DNA of 64,000 nt from Eopsaltria australis. Taxonomy: Eukaryota > Chordata > Aves > Passeriformes > Petroicidae. Made by a program: the position numbers and the translations under genes. Below the pieces are notes generated by a model, which saw only the letters and a list, made by a program, of their open reading frames with translations, searched no databases and was not told where the DNA came from. The stretch spans positions 124,001-188,000 of the forward strand of contig JAVTVJ010000804.1 in the NCBI GenBank assembly GCA_034509425.1, in the 5' to 3' direction. How positions within the stretch are numbered: the stretch's first letter is position 1; each line of letters starts with the position of its first letter. Of this stretch, positions 30,901 to 44,700 are shown piece by piece.

Positions 30901-33900
30901 GGCCCAATTATGACCCTAGCGGCTCTGTTGTGACACAACAGTGTTTCTCTTTTGACAGTCTAGTGGCTCTATTGTTTTAGTGGCTGCACTGTTGTGACAC
31001 AATAGTGGCTGTATTGTGGCAGTATAATGGCAGTCTTATTGGTACACTAATGGCTCTATTGTGACACTGGAGTTGCTTGATTGAGACACAATAGTGGCTG
31101 TATTGTGACACAATAGTGGATGTACTGTGACCCTAGATTGGCTCTATGATGGCATGAGAGTGGCTATATGTGAACATGATTTTGCCTGCATTGTGACACC
31201 ATAGTGGCTCAATCGTGACACCATTGTAGCTGTATTGTGACATTAGAGTGGCTCTATTGTGACAGTAGCGGCACGATTGTGGCACAATGGTGGCTACATT
31301 GTAAAGCTAGAGTAGCTCTATTGTGACACTAGTGGCTCTCTTGTGACATTAGAGTGGCTCTCTTGCGAGATTACAGTGGCTAACTTGTGACACTACAGCA
31401 TCTCGATTGTGACACTATAGCTGCTGTATTGTGACACTCTAGATGCTCTCTTGTGACAATTGAGTGACTCCATTGTGACACTATAACTGCTGTATTGTGA
31501 CACGCTAGTGGATCTATTAGGACACAATAGTGGCTCTACTGGGGCACTAGAATTGTTTCATTGTGACAGAAGAATGGCTTTCTTGTGACACTAGAGTGGA
31601 TGTAGTGTGACACTACAGTGGCAGTATTGTGACACTCTAGTGGTGCTATGGGGACAGTATAGTGGCTCTATTGTGAGCCTAGAGCGGCCCTACTGTGACA
31701 CAATAATGGCTCTGCTGGGACACTCCAGTGGAACTGTTGTGACACTAGGGACTCTATTGTGATAATCTATTGTTCTAGAGTGGTATTAGAGTGACACTAC
31801 TGCGACACTCTCTGGGCTCCATTGTGACACTCTCTGGGCTCTCTTTTGACACTCACGGCTAAATTGTGACACAATGTTGTTTCTATGATGACAGTAGGGT
31901 GGCTCTATTGTGACACTAGTCGCTCTACTGTGACACTAACGTGGTTCTATTGTGACACCCTGGTGACTCTATTGTGATATAAAGGAGCTGTATTGTGACA
32001 GCGCATGGGCCCTATTATGACCCTAGCAGCTCTGTTGTGACACAACAGTGTTTGTCTTTTGACAGTCTAGTGGCTCTATTGTTTCAGTGGCGGTAGTATT
32101 GTGACACAATAGTGGCTGTATTGTGGCAGTATAACAACAGTCTATTTTTTGTACCAGTGACTCTATTGTGACAGAATAGTGGCTCTATTGTGACACCATG
32201 CTGGCTATATTGTGACATAATAGTGGCTCACTTGTGACACTAGCGGCTCTATTGTAAAATTACCGTGGCTCACTTGGGATATTACAGTGTCTATTGTGAC
32301 CCTATAGCTGCTGTATTGTGACACAATAGTTGCTCTATTGTTACATTATAGTTGCTCTCTTGTGACACGAGAGTGACTCCATTATGACCCCGTAGTGGCT
32401 CTATTGTGAGCCTAGCGTCGCTCTATTGTGACACAATAATGGCTCTGCTGGGACACTCCAGAGGAACTGTTGCGACACGAGTTACTCTATTGTGATGCTA
32501 TAGTGGTTTGACAGTGATATTAAAGTGGCTCCATTACGACACTCTTGGGGCCCCATAGTGACACTCTCGGGGCTCTCTTGTGACACTGGTGGCTCAATTG
32601 TGACGCAACGGTGTTTCTGACAGTAGAGTGGCTCTATTGTGACACTAGTCGCTCTATTGTGACACTAACGTGGCTCTATGGTGACACCATGGTGGCTCTA
32701 TTGTGACATAAAGGAGCTGTATTGTGACACTGCATGGGCCCTTTTATGAGCCTAGCGGCTCTGTTGTGACACAACAGTGTTTGTCTTTTGACAGTCTAGT
32801 GGCTCTATTGTTTCAGTGGCGGCACTGTTGTGACACAATAGTGGCTGTATTGTGGCAGTATAATGGCAGTCTAATTGTTACACTAATGGCTCTATTGTGA
32901 CACTGGAGTTGCTTGATTGTGGCACAATAGTGGCTGTATTGTGACACAATAGTGGATGCACTGTGACTCTAGAGTGGCTCTATGATGGCATGAGAGTGGC
33001 TCTATGTGGACATGACTTTGCCTGTATTGTGACACCGTAGTGGCTGTATTGTGACACCATTGTAGCTGTATTGTGACATTAGAGTGGTTCTATAGTGACA
33101 GTAGCGGCACTATTGTGGCACAATGGTGGCTACATTGTAAAGCTAGAGTAGCTCTATTGTGACACTAGTGTCTCTCTTGTGACATTAGAGTGGCTCTCTT
33201 GTGAGATTACAGTGGCTCACTTGTGACATTACAGCATCTCGATTGTGACACTATAGCTGCTGTATTGTGACACTCTAGTTGCTCTCTTGTGACAATTGAG
33301 TGACTCCATTTTGACCCTGTAGTGGCTCTATTGTGACACAATAGTGGATCTATTAGGACACAGTAGTGGCTCTACTGGGGCACTAGAATTGTTTCATTGT
33401 GACACAAGCATGGCGTTCTTGTGACACTAGAGTGGATGTAGTGTGACGCTACAGTGGCAGTATTATGACACTCTAGTGGTGCTATGGGGACAGTATAGTG
33501 GCTCTATTGTGAGCCTAGAGCGGCCCTATTGTGACACAATAATGGCTCTGCTGGGACACTCCAGTGGAACTGTTGTGACACTAGGGACTCTATTGTGATA
33601 CTGTAGTGTTTTAGAGTGATATTAGAGTGGCTCTACTGTGACACTCTCTGGGCTCCATTGTGACACTCTCTGGGCTCTCTTGTGACACTAGCGGCTCAAA
33701 TGGGGCACAATGGTGTTTCTATGATGACAGTAGAGTGGCTCTATTGTGACACTAGTCGCTCTACTGTGACACTAACGTGGTTCTATTGTGACACCCTGGT
33801 GGCTCTATTGTGACACAAAGGTGCTCTATTGTGACACCCTTGATGCACTATTATGACCCAAGTGGCTCTGTTGTGACACAACAGTGTTTGTCTTTGGCTC

Positions 33901-36900
33901 TATTGTTTCAGTGGCGGCACTATTGTGACACAATAGTGGCTGTATTGTGGCAGTATAATGGCTATCTAATTGTTGCAAGAGATACTCTTTTGTGCCACTA
34001 GAGTTCCTTGATTGTGAATCAATAGTGGCTCTCTTTTGACACCAATGTAGCTGAATTGTGACATTCGTGTGGCTCTATTGTTACACCAGCGTCACTATTG
34101 TGGCACAGCGGTGGCTACATTGTGGAGCTTCAGTACCTCTATTGTGACACTAGTGGCTCACTTGTGACAATAGAGTGGCTCTCTTGTGAGAATACAGTGG
34201 CTCCCTTGTGACACTATAGCTGCTGTATTGTGACATGCTAGTTGCTCTCTTGTGAGAATACAGTGGCTGACTTGTGACACTATAGCTGCTGTATTGTGAC
34301 ACGCTAGTTGCTCTCTTGTGACTATAGAGTGACTCCATTGTGACCCTCTAGTGGCTCTATTGTGACACAATTGTGACTCTCTACTGTGCACTATAGATGT
34401 TTCATTGTGATACAATAATGACTTTCTCGTGACACTAGAGTGGACGTACTGTGACACTATAGAGGAGCTATTGTGACAGTATAGTGGCTCTATTGTGAGC
34501 CTAGAGTGGCCCTATTGTGACACAATAATGGCTCTGCTGGGACACTCGGGTAGAATTGGTTTGACACTAGTGATTCCATTATGATACTCTAGTAGTTCGA
34601 GAGTGATATTAGAGTGGCTCTATTGGGACACTAGTGGCTCAATTGTGACACAACGGTGCTTCTATGATGACAGTAGAGTGGCTCTCTTGTGACACTTGTC
34701 GCTCTATTGTGACACTAACGTGGTTCTACTGGGACACCATGGTGGCTCTATTGTGACATAAAGGAGCTGTATTGTGACACCGCATGGGCCCTATTATGAC
34801 CCTAGCGGCTCTGTTGTGACACAACAGTGTTTCTCTTTTGACAGTCTAGTGGCTCTATTGTTTCAGTGGCGGCACTGTTGTGACACAGTAGTGGCTGTAT
34901 TGTGGCAGTATAATGGCAGTCTAATTGTTACACTAATGGCTCTACTGTGACACTGGAGTTGCTTCATTGTGACACAATAGTGGCTGTATTGTGGCACAAT
35001 AGTGGATGTACTGTGACCCTAGAGTGGCTCTATGATGGCATGAGAGTGGCTCTATGTGGACATGATTTTGCCTGTATTGTGACACCATAGTGGCTGTATT
35101 GTGACACCATTGTAGCTGTATTGTGACATTAGAGTGGTTCTATAGTGACAGTAGCGGCACTATTGTGGCACAATGGTGGCTACATTGTAAAGCTAGAGTA
35201 GCTCTATTGTGACACTAGTGTCTCTCTTGTGACATTAGAGTGGCTCTCTTGCGAGATTACGGTGGCTCACTTGTGACATTACAGCATCTCGATTGTGACA
35301 CTATAGCTGCTGTATTGTGACACTCTAGTTGCTCTCTTGTGACAATTGAGTGACTCCATTTTGACCCTGTAGTGGCTCTATTGTGACACAATAGTGGATC
35401 TATTAGGACACAGTAGTGGCTCTACTGGGGCACTAGAATTGTTTCATTGTGACACAAGCATGGCTTTCTTGTGACACTAGAGTGGATGTAGTGTGACACT
35501 ACAGTGGCAGTATTATGACACTCTAGTGGTGCTATGGGGACAGTATAGTGGCTCTATTGTGAGCCTAGAGCGGCCCTATTGTGACACAATAATGGCTCTG
35601 CTGGGACACTCCAGTGGAACTGTTGTGACACTAGGGACTCTATTGTGATACTCTAGTGTTCTAGAGTGATATTAGAGTGGCTCTACTGTGACACTCTCTG
35701 GGCTCCATTGTGACACTCTCTGGGCTCTCTTGTGACACTAGCGGCTCAAATGGGGCACAATGGTGTTTCTATGATGACAGTAGAGTGGCTCTATTGTGAC
35801 ACTAGTCGCTCTACTGTGACACTAACGTGGTTCTATTGTGACACCCTGGTGGCTCTATTGTGACATAAAGGTGCTCTATTGTGACACCCTTGATGCACTA
35901 TTATGACCCAAGTGGCTCTGTTGTGACACAACAGTGTTTGTCTTTGGCTCTATTGTTTCAGTGGCGGCACTATTGTGACACAATAGTGGCTGTATTGTGG
36001 CAGTATAATGGCTATCTAATTGTTGCAATAGATACTCTTTTGTGCCACTAGAGTTCCTTGATTGTGAATCAATAGTGGCTCTCTTTTGACACCAATGTAG
36101 CTGAATTGTGACATTCGTGTGGCTCTATTGTTACACCAGCGTCACTATTGTGGCACAGCGGTGGCTACATTGTGGAGCTTCAGTACCTCTATTGTGACAC
36201 TAGTGGCTCACTTGTGACATTAGAGCTGCTCTCTTGTGAGAATACAGTGGCTCCCTTGTGACACTATAGCTGCTGTATTGTGACATGCTAGTTGCTCTCT
36301 TGTGAGAATACAGTGGCTGCCTTGTGACACTATAGCTGCTGTATTGTGACACGCTAGTTGCTCTCTTGTGACTATAGAGTGACTCCATTGTGACCCTCTA
36401 GTGGCTCTATTGTGACACAATTGTGACTCTCTACTGTGGCACTATAGGTGTTTCATTGTGATACAATAATGACTTTCTCGTGACACTAGAGTGGATGTAC
36501 TGTGACACTATAGAGGAGCTATTGTGACAGTATAGTGGCTCTATTGTGAGCCTAGAGTGGCCCTATTGTGACACAATAATGGCTCTGCTGGGACACTTGG
36601 GTGGAATTGGTTTGACACTAGTGATTCCATTATGATACTCTAGTAGTTCGACAGTGATATTAGAGTGGCTCTCTTGTGACACTAGTCGCTCTACTGTGAA
36701 ACTAACGTGGTTCTACTGGGACACCATGGTGGCTCTATTGTGACATAAAGGAGCTGTATTGTGACAGCGCATGGGCCCTGTTATGACCCTAGCGGCTCTG
36801 TTTTGACGCAAGAGTGTTTGTCTTTTGACAGTCTAGTGGCTCTATTGTTTCAGTGGCAGCACTATTGTGACACAATAGTGGCTGTATTGTGGCAGTATAA

Positions 36901-37471
36901 CAACAGTCTATTTTTTGTACCAGTGACTCTATTGTGACAGAATAGTGGCTCTATTGTGACACCATGCTGGCTGTATTGTGACATAATAGTGGCTCACTTG
37001 TGACACTAGCGGCTCTATTGTAAAATTACCGTGGCTCACTTGTGATATTACAGTGTCTATTGTGACCCTATAGCTGCTGTATTGTGACACAAGTAGTTGC
37101 TCTATTGTTACACTATAGTTGCTCTCTTGTGACACTAGAATCACTCCATTGTGACCCCATAGTGGCTCTATTGTGAGCCTAGAGTGGCTCTATTGTGACA
37201 CAATAATGGCTCTGCTGGGACACTCTAGTGGAACTGTTGCGACACGAGTGACTCTATTGTGATGCTCTAGTGGTTTGACAGTGATATTAAAGTGGCTCTC
37301 TTACGTCACTCTAGGGGCCCCATTGTGACACTCTCTGGGCTCTCTTGTGACACTGGTGGCTCAATTGTGACGCAACGGTGTTTCTGACAGTAGAGTGGCT
37401 CTATTGTGACACTAGTCGCTCTATTGTGACACTAACGTGGCTCTATGGTGACACCATGGTGGCTCTATTGT

Positions 37472-38160
37472 GACATAAAGGAGCGGTATTGTGACACCGC
37501 ATGGGCCCTATTATGACCCTAGCGGCTCTGTTGTGACACAACAGTGTTTCTCTTTTGACAGTCTAGTGGCTCTATTGTTTCAGTGGCGGCACTGTTGTGA
37601 CACAATAGTGGCTGTATTGTGGCAGTATAATGGCAGTCTAATTGTTACACTAATGGCTCTATTGTGACACTGGAGTTGCTTGATTGTGACACAATAGTGG
37701 CTGTATTGTGACACAATAGTGGATGCACTGTGACTCTAGAGTGGCTCTATGATGGCATGAGAGTGGCTCTATGTGGACATGATTTTGCCTGTATTGTGAC
37801 ACCATAGTGGCTGTATTGTGACACCATTGTAGCTGTATTGTGACATTAGAGTGGCTCTATTGTGAGCATAGAGCGGCCCTATTGTGACACAATAATGGCT
37901 CTGCTGGGACACACTAGTGTAAATGTTGCGACACGAGTGACTCTATTGTGATGCTATAGTGGTTTGACAGTGATATTAAAGTGGCTCTATTAGGACACTC
38001 TTGGGGCTCCATAGTGACACTCTCGGGGCTCTCTTGTGACACTGGTGGCTCAATTGTGACGCAACGGTGTTTCTGACAGTAGAGTGGCTCCATTGTGACA
38101 CTAGTCGCTCTATTGTGACACTAACGTGGCCCTATGGTGACACCATGGTGGCTCTATTGT
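37472..38160 (+). repeat. Alpha/gamma hybrid HOR unit (about 689 bp)
   Basis: The unit starts as alpha. After the ACATTAGAGTGGCTC monomer it switches, near 37,861, to a TGTGAGC(A/C)TAGAGCGGCCC monomer, and then continues with a gamma tail (GCGACACGAGTGACTC, GTGGTTTGACAG). The same hybrid with the same length, including the rare ACACTAGTGTAAATG variant, is at 56,478-57,166. It therefore arose once and was copied. Confidence 0.78.
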
Positions 38161-38768
38161 GACATAAAGGAGAGGTATAGTGACACCGCATGGGCCCTAT
38201 TATGACCCTAGCGGCTCTGTTGTGACACAACAGTGTTTGTCTTTTGACAGTCTAGTGGCTCTATTGTTTCAGTGGCGGCACTGTTGTGACACAATAGTGG
38301 CTGTATTGTAGCAGTATAATGGCAGTCTAATTGTTACACTAATGGCTCTATTGTGACACTGGAGTTGCTTGATTGTGACACAATAGTGGCTGTATTGTGA
38401 CACAATAGTGGATGTACTGTGACCCTAGAGTGGCTCTATGATGGCATGAGAGTGGCTCTATGTGGACATGATTTTGCCTGTATTGTGACACCATAGTGGC
38501 TGTATTGTGACACCATTGTAGCTGTATTGTGACATTAGAGTGGCTCTATTGTGACACTAGCGGCACTATTGTGGCACAATGGTGGCTACATTGTAAAGCT
38601 AGAGTAGCTCTATTGTGACACTAGTGGCTCTCTTGTGACCTTAGAGTGGCTCTCTTGTGACATTAGAGTGGCTCTCTTCCGAGATTACAGTGGCTCACTT
38701 GTGACACTATAGCTGCTGTATTGTGACACTCTAGTTGCTCTCTTGTGACAATTGAGTGACTCCATTGT
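38161..38768 (+). repeat. Truncated alpha HOR unit (about 608 bp)
   Basis: This alpha unit runs normally to the CAATTGAGTGACTCC monomer, then joins directly to a new landmark at 38,769. The distal part of about 500 bp, normally containing GGGGCACTAGAATTG and the CTCTCTGGGCTC monomers, is missing. The junction lies in TCCATTGTGAC, which is common to both sides. Confidence 0.75.
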
Positions 38769-41700
38769 GACATAAAGGAGCTGTATTGTGACACTGCATG
38801 GGCCCTTTTATGAGCCTAGCGGCTCTGTTGTGACACAACAGTTTTTGTCTTTTGACAGTCTAGTGGCTCTATTGTTTCAGTGGCGGCACTGTTGTGACAC
38901 AATAGTGGCTGTATTGTGGCAGTATAATGGCAGTCTAATTGTTACACTAATGGCTCTATTGTGACACTGGAGTTGCTTGATTGTGACACAATAGTGGCTG
39001 TATTGTGACACAATAGTGGATGTACTGTGACCCTAAATTGGCTCTATGATGATATGATAGTGGCTCTATGTGGACATGATTTTGCCTGTATTGTGACACC
39101 ATAGTGGCTCTATTGTGACGCCAATGTAGCTGTATTGTGACATTAGAGTGGCTCTATTGTGACACTAGCGGCACTATTGTGGCACAATGGTGGCTACATT
39201 GTAAAGCTAGAGTAGCTCTATTGTGACACTAGTGGCTCTCTTGTGACCTTAGAGTGGCTCTCTTGTGACATTAGAGTGGCTCTCTTCCGAGATTACAGTG
39301 GCTCACTTGTGACACTATAGCTGCTGTATTGTGACACTCTAGTTGCTCTCTTGTGACAATAGAGTGCCTCCATTGTGACCCTCTAGTGGCTCTCTTGTGA
39401 CACAATAGTGGATATATTAGGACGCAATAGTGGCTCTACTGGGGCACTAGAATTGTTTCATTGTGACAGAAGAATGGCTTTCTTGTGACACTAGAGTGGA
39501 TGTAGTGTGACACTACAGTGGCAGTATTGTGACACTCTAGTGGTGCTATGGGGACAGTATAGTGGCTCTATTGTGAGCCTAGAGCGGCCCTACTGTGACA
39601 CAATAATGGCTCTGCTGGGACACTCCAGTGGAACTGTTGTGACACTAGGGACTCTCTTGTGATAACCTATTGTTCTAGAGTGGTATTAGAGTGACACTAC
39701 TGCGACACTCTCTGGGCTCCATTGTGACACTCTCTGGGCTCTCTTTTGACACTCACGGCTCAATTGTGACACAATGTTGTTTCTATGATGACAGTAGGGT
39801 GGCTCTATTGTGACACTAGTTGCTGTACAGTGACATTACCGTGGTTCTATTGTGACACCATGGTGGCTCTATTGTGACATAAAGGTGCTCGATTGTGACA
39901 CCCTTGATGCACTATTATGACCCAAGTGGCCTTGTTGTTACACAACAGTGTTTGTCTTTTGACAGTCTAGTGGCTCTATTGTTTCAGTGGCGGCACTATT
40001 GTGACACAATAGTGGCTGTATTGTGGCAGTATAATGGCTATCTAATTGTTGCACTAGTGGCTCTTTTGTGCCACTAGAGTTCCTTGATTGTGACACAATA
40101 GTGGCTGTATTGTGGCGCAATATTGGCTCTGTTTTGACACCATTGTAGCTGAATTGTGACATTCGAGTGGCTCTATTGTTACACAAGCGGCACTATTGTG
40201 GCACGGTGGTGGCTGCATTGTGGAGCTTCAGTACCTCTATTGTGACACTAGTGGCTCACTTGTGACATTAGAGTGGCTCTCTTGTGAGAATACAGTGGCT
40301 CCCTTGTGACACTATAGCTGCTGTATTGTGACACGCTAGTTGCTCTCTTGTGACTATAGAGTGACTCCATTGTGACCCTCTAGTGGCTCTATTGTGACAC
40401 AATTGTGACTCTCTACTGTGGCACTATAGATGTTTCATTGTGATACAATAATGAATTTCTCATGACACTAGAGTGTATGTACTGTGACACTATAGAGGAG
40501 CTATTGTGACAGTATAGTGGCTCTATTGTGAGCCTAGAGTGGCCCTATTGTGACACAATAATGGCTCTGCTGGGACACTTGGGTGGAATTGGTTTGACAC
40601 TAGTGATTCCATTATGATACTCTAGTAGTTCGACAGTGATATTAGAGTGGCTCTCTTGTGACACTAGTCGCTCTACTGTGAAACTAACGTGGTTCTACTG
40701 GGACACCATGGTGGCTCTATTGTGACATAAAGGAGCTGTATTGTGACAGCGCATGGGCCCTATTATGACCCTAGCGGCTCTGTTGTGACGCAAGAGGTTT
40801 GTCTTTTGACAGTCTAGTGGCTCTATTGTTTCAGTGGCGGCACTATTGTGACACAATAGTGGCTGTATTGTGGCAGTATAACAACAGTCTATTTTTTGTA
40901 CCAGTGACTCTATTGTGACAGAATAGTGGCTCTATTGTGACACCATGCTGGCTGTATTGTGACATAATAGTGGCTCACTTGTGACACTAGCGGCTCTATT
41001 GTAAAATTACCGTGGCTGACTTGTGATATTACAGTGTCTATTGTGACCCTATAGCTGCTGTATTGTGACACAATAGTTGCTCTATTGTTACACTATAGTT
41101 GCTCTCTTGTGACACTAGAGTGACTCCATTGTGACCCCATAGTGGCTCTATTGTGAGCCTAGAGTGGCTCTATTGTGACACAATAATGGCTCTGCTGGGA
41201 CACTCGGGTGGAACTGTTGCGACACGAGTGACTCTATTGTGATGCTCTAGTGGTTTGACAGTGATATTAAAGTGGCTCTATTACGTCACTCTAGGGGCCC
41301 CATTGCGACACCCTCGGGGTTCTCTTGTGACACTGGTGGCTCAATTGTGACGCAACGGTGTTTCTGACAATAGAGTGGCTCTATTGCGACAGTAGTCTCT
41401 CTATTGTGACACTAACGTGGCTCTATGGTGACACCATGGTGGCTCTATTGTGACATAAAGGAGCGGTATTGTGACACCGCATGGGCCCTATTATGACCCT
41501 AGCGGCTCTGTTGTGACACAACAGTGTTTGTCTTTTGACAGTCTAGTGGCTCTATTGTTTCAGTGGCGGCACTGTTTTGACACAAGGGTGGCTGTATTGT
41601 GGCAGTATAATGGCAGTCTAATTGTTACACTAATGGCTCTATTGTGACACTGGAGTTGCTTGATTGTGACACAATAGTGGCTGTATTGTGACACAATAGT

Positions 41701-44700
41701 GGATGTACTGTGACCCTAGAGTGGCTCTATGATGACATGATAGTGGCTCTATGTGGACATGATTTTGCCTGTATTGTGACACCATAGTGGCTGTATTGTG
41801 ACACCATTGTAGCTGTATTGTGACATTAGAGTGGCTCTATTGTGACACTAGCGGCACTATTGTGGCACAATGTTGGCTACATTGTAAAGCTAGAGTAGCT
41901 CTATTGTGACACTAGTGGCTCTCTTGTGACATTAGAGTGGCTCTCTTGCGAGATTACAGTGGCTAACTTGTGACACTACAGCATCTCGATTGTGACACTA
42001 TAGCTGCTGTATTGTGACACTCTAGATGCTCTCTTGTGACAATTGAGTGACTCCATTGTGACACTATAACTGCTGTATTGTGACACGCTAGTGGATCTAT
42101 TAGGACACAATAGTGGCTCTACTGGGGCACTAGAATTGTTTTATTGTGACAGAAGAATGGCTTTCTTGTGACACCAGAGTGGATGTTCTTTGACACTACA
42201 GTGGCAGTATTGTGAAACTCTAGTGATGCTATGGGGACAGTATAGTGGCTCTATTGTGAGCTTAGAGCGGCCCTATTGTGACACAATAATGGCTCTGCAG
42301 GGACACTCCAGAGGAACTGTTGCGACACGAGTGACTCTATTGTGATGCTATAGTGGTTTGACAGTGATATTAAAGTGGCTCTCTTACGTCACTTTAGGGG
42401 CCCCATTGTGACACTCTCTGGGCTCTCTTGTGACGCTAGGGGCTCAATTGTGACGCAACGGTGTGTCTGACAGTAGAGTGGCTCTATTGTGACACTAGTC
42501 GCTCTATTGTGACACTAACGTGGCTCTATGGTGACACCATGGTGGCTCTATTGTGACATAAAGGAGCTGTATTGTGACACTGCATGGGCCCTATTATGAG
42601 CCTAGCGGCTCTGTTGTGACACAACAGTTTTTGTCTTTTGACAGTCTAGTGGCTCTATTGTTTCAGTGGCGGCACTGTTGTGACACAATAGTGGCTGTAT
42701 TGTGGCAGTATAATGGCAGTCTAATTGTTACACTAATGGCTCTATTGTGACACTGGAGTTGCTTGATTGTGACACAATAGTGGCTGTATTGTGACACAAT
42801 AGTGGATGTACTGTGACCCTAGATTGGCTCTATGATGATATGATAGTGGCTCTATGTGGACATGATTTTGCCTGTATTGTGACACCATAGTGGCTCTATT
42901 GTGACGCCAATGTAGCTGTATTGTGACATTAGAGTGGCTCTATTGTGACACTAGCGGCACTATTGTGGCACAATGGTGGCTACATTGTAAAGCTAGAGTA
43001 GCTCTATTGTGACACTAGTGGCTCTCTTGTGACATTAGAGTGGCTCTCTTGTGACATTAGAGTGGCTCTCTTGCGAGATTACAGTGGCTCACTTGTGACA
43101 CTATAGCTGCTGTATTGTGACACTCTAGTTGCTCTCTTGTGACAATAGAGTGCCTCCATTGTGACCCTCTAGTGGCTCTATTGTGACACAATAGTGGATC
43201 TATTAGGACGCAATAGTGGCTCTACTGGGGCACTAGAATTGTTTCATTGTGACAGAAGAATGGCTTTCTTGTGACACTAGAGTGGATGTAGTGTGACACT
43301 ACAGTGGCAGTATTGTGACACTCTAGTGGTGCTATGGGCTCTATTGTGAGCCTAGAGCGGCCCTATTGTGACACAATAATGGCTCTGCTGGGACACTCCA
43401 GTGGAACTGTTGTGACACTAGGGACTCTATTGTGATAATCTATTGTTCTAGAGTGGTATTAGAGTGACACTACTGCGACACTCTCTGGGCTCCATTGTGA
43501 CACTCTCTGGGCTCTCTTTTGACACTCACGGCTCAATTGTGACACAATGTTGTTTCTATGATGACAGTAGGGTGGCTCTATTGTGACACTAGTCGCTCTA
43601 CTGTGACACTAACATGGCTCTACCGGGACACCATGGTGACTCTATTGTGACATAAAGGAGCTGTATTGTGACAGCGCATGGGCCCTATTATGACCCTAGC
43701 GGCTCTGTTGTGACGCAACAGTGTTTGTCTTTTGACAGTCTAGTGGCTCTATTGTTTCAATGGCGGTAGTATTGTGACACAATAGTGGCTGTATTGTGGC
43801 AGTATAACAACAGTCTATTTTTTGTACCAGTGACTCTATTGTGACAGAATAGTGGCTCTATTGTGACACCATTCTGGCTGTATTGTGACATAATAGTGGC
43901 TCACTTGTGACACTAGCGGCTCTATTGTAAAATTACCGTGGCTGACTTGTGATATTACAGTGTCTATTGTGACCCTATAGCTGCTGTATTGTGACACAAT
44001 AGTTGCTCTATTGTTACACTATAGTTGCTCTCTTGTGACCCGAAAGTGACTCCATTGTGACCCCATAGTGGCTCTATTGTGAGCCTAGCGTGGCTCTATT
44101 GTGACAGAATAATGGCTCTGCTGGGACACACTAGTGGAACTGTTGCGACACGAGTGACTCTATTGTGATGCTCTAGTGGTTTGACAGTGATATTAAAGTG
44201 GCTCTATTACGTCACTCTAGGGGCCCCATTGTGACACCCTCGGGGTTCTCTTGTGACACTGGTGGCTCAATTGTGACGCAACGGTGTTTCTGACAATAGA
44301 GTGGCTCTATTGCGACAGTAGTCTCTCTATTGTGACACTAACGTGGCTCTACGGTGACACCATGGTGGCTCTATTGTGACATAAAGGAGCTGTATTGTGA
44401 CACCGCATGGGCCCTATTATGAGCCTAGCGGCTCTGTTGTGACACAACAGTGTTTGTCTGTTGACAGTCTAGTGGCTCTATTGTTTCAGTGGCGGCACTA
44501 TTGTGACACAATAGTGGCTGTATTGTGGCAGTATAATGGCTATCTAATTGTTGCACTAGTGGCTCTTTTGTGCCACTAGAGTTCCTTGATTGTGACACAA
44601 TAGTGGCTGTATTGTGGCGCAATATTGGCTCTGTTTTGACACCATTGTAGCTGAATTGTGACATTCGAGTGGCTCTATTGTTACACGAGCGGCACTATTG

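Larger units (their letters stand above)
24104..33811 (+). repeat. Satellite array, right segment part 1
   Basis: This begins with the remainder of the LTR-split gamma unit. Unit starts are 24,678 (alpha), 25,785 (gamma), 26,514 (alpha), 27,621 (beta), 28,599 (gamma), 29,328 (beta-like with an alpha-type head), about 30,286 (damaged partial unit), 30,868 (alpha; landmark GACATACAGG), 31,976 (gamma; landmark GATATAAAGG) and 32,705 (alpha). Alpha units are about 1,107 bp and gamma units about 729 bp. No gene is seen. Confidence 0.95.
33812..43648 (+). repeat. Satellite array, right segment part 2
   Basis: Unit starts are 33,812 (beta; landmark GACACAAAGG), 34,755 (alpha), 35,862 (beta), 36,742 (gamma), 37,472 (alpha/gamma hybrid, about 689 bp), 38,161 (alpha truncated to about 608 bp), 38,769 (alpha), 39,876 (beta, about 848 bp), 40,724 (gamma), 41,452 (alpha with gamma-like tail) and 42,555 (alpha). 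The beta units at 33,812 and 35,862 share a small deletion after TGTTTGTCTTTG. No gene is seen. Confidence 0.95.
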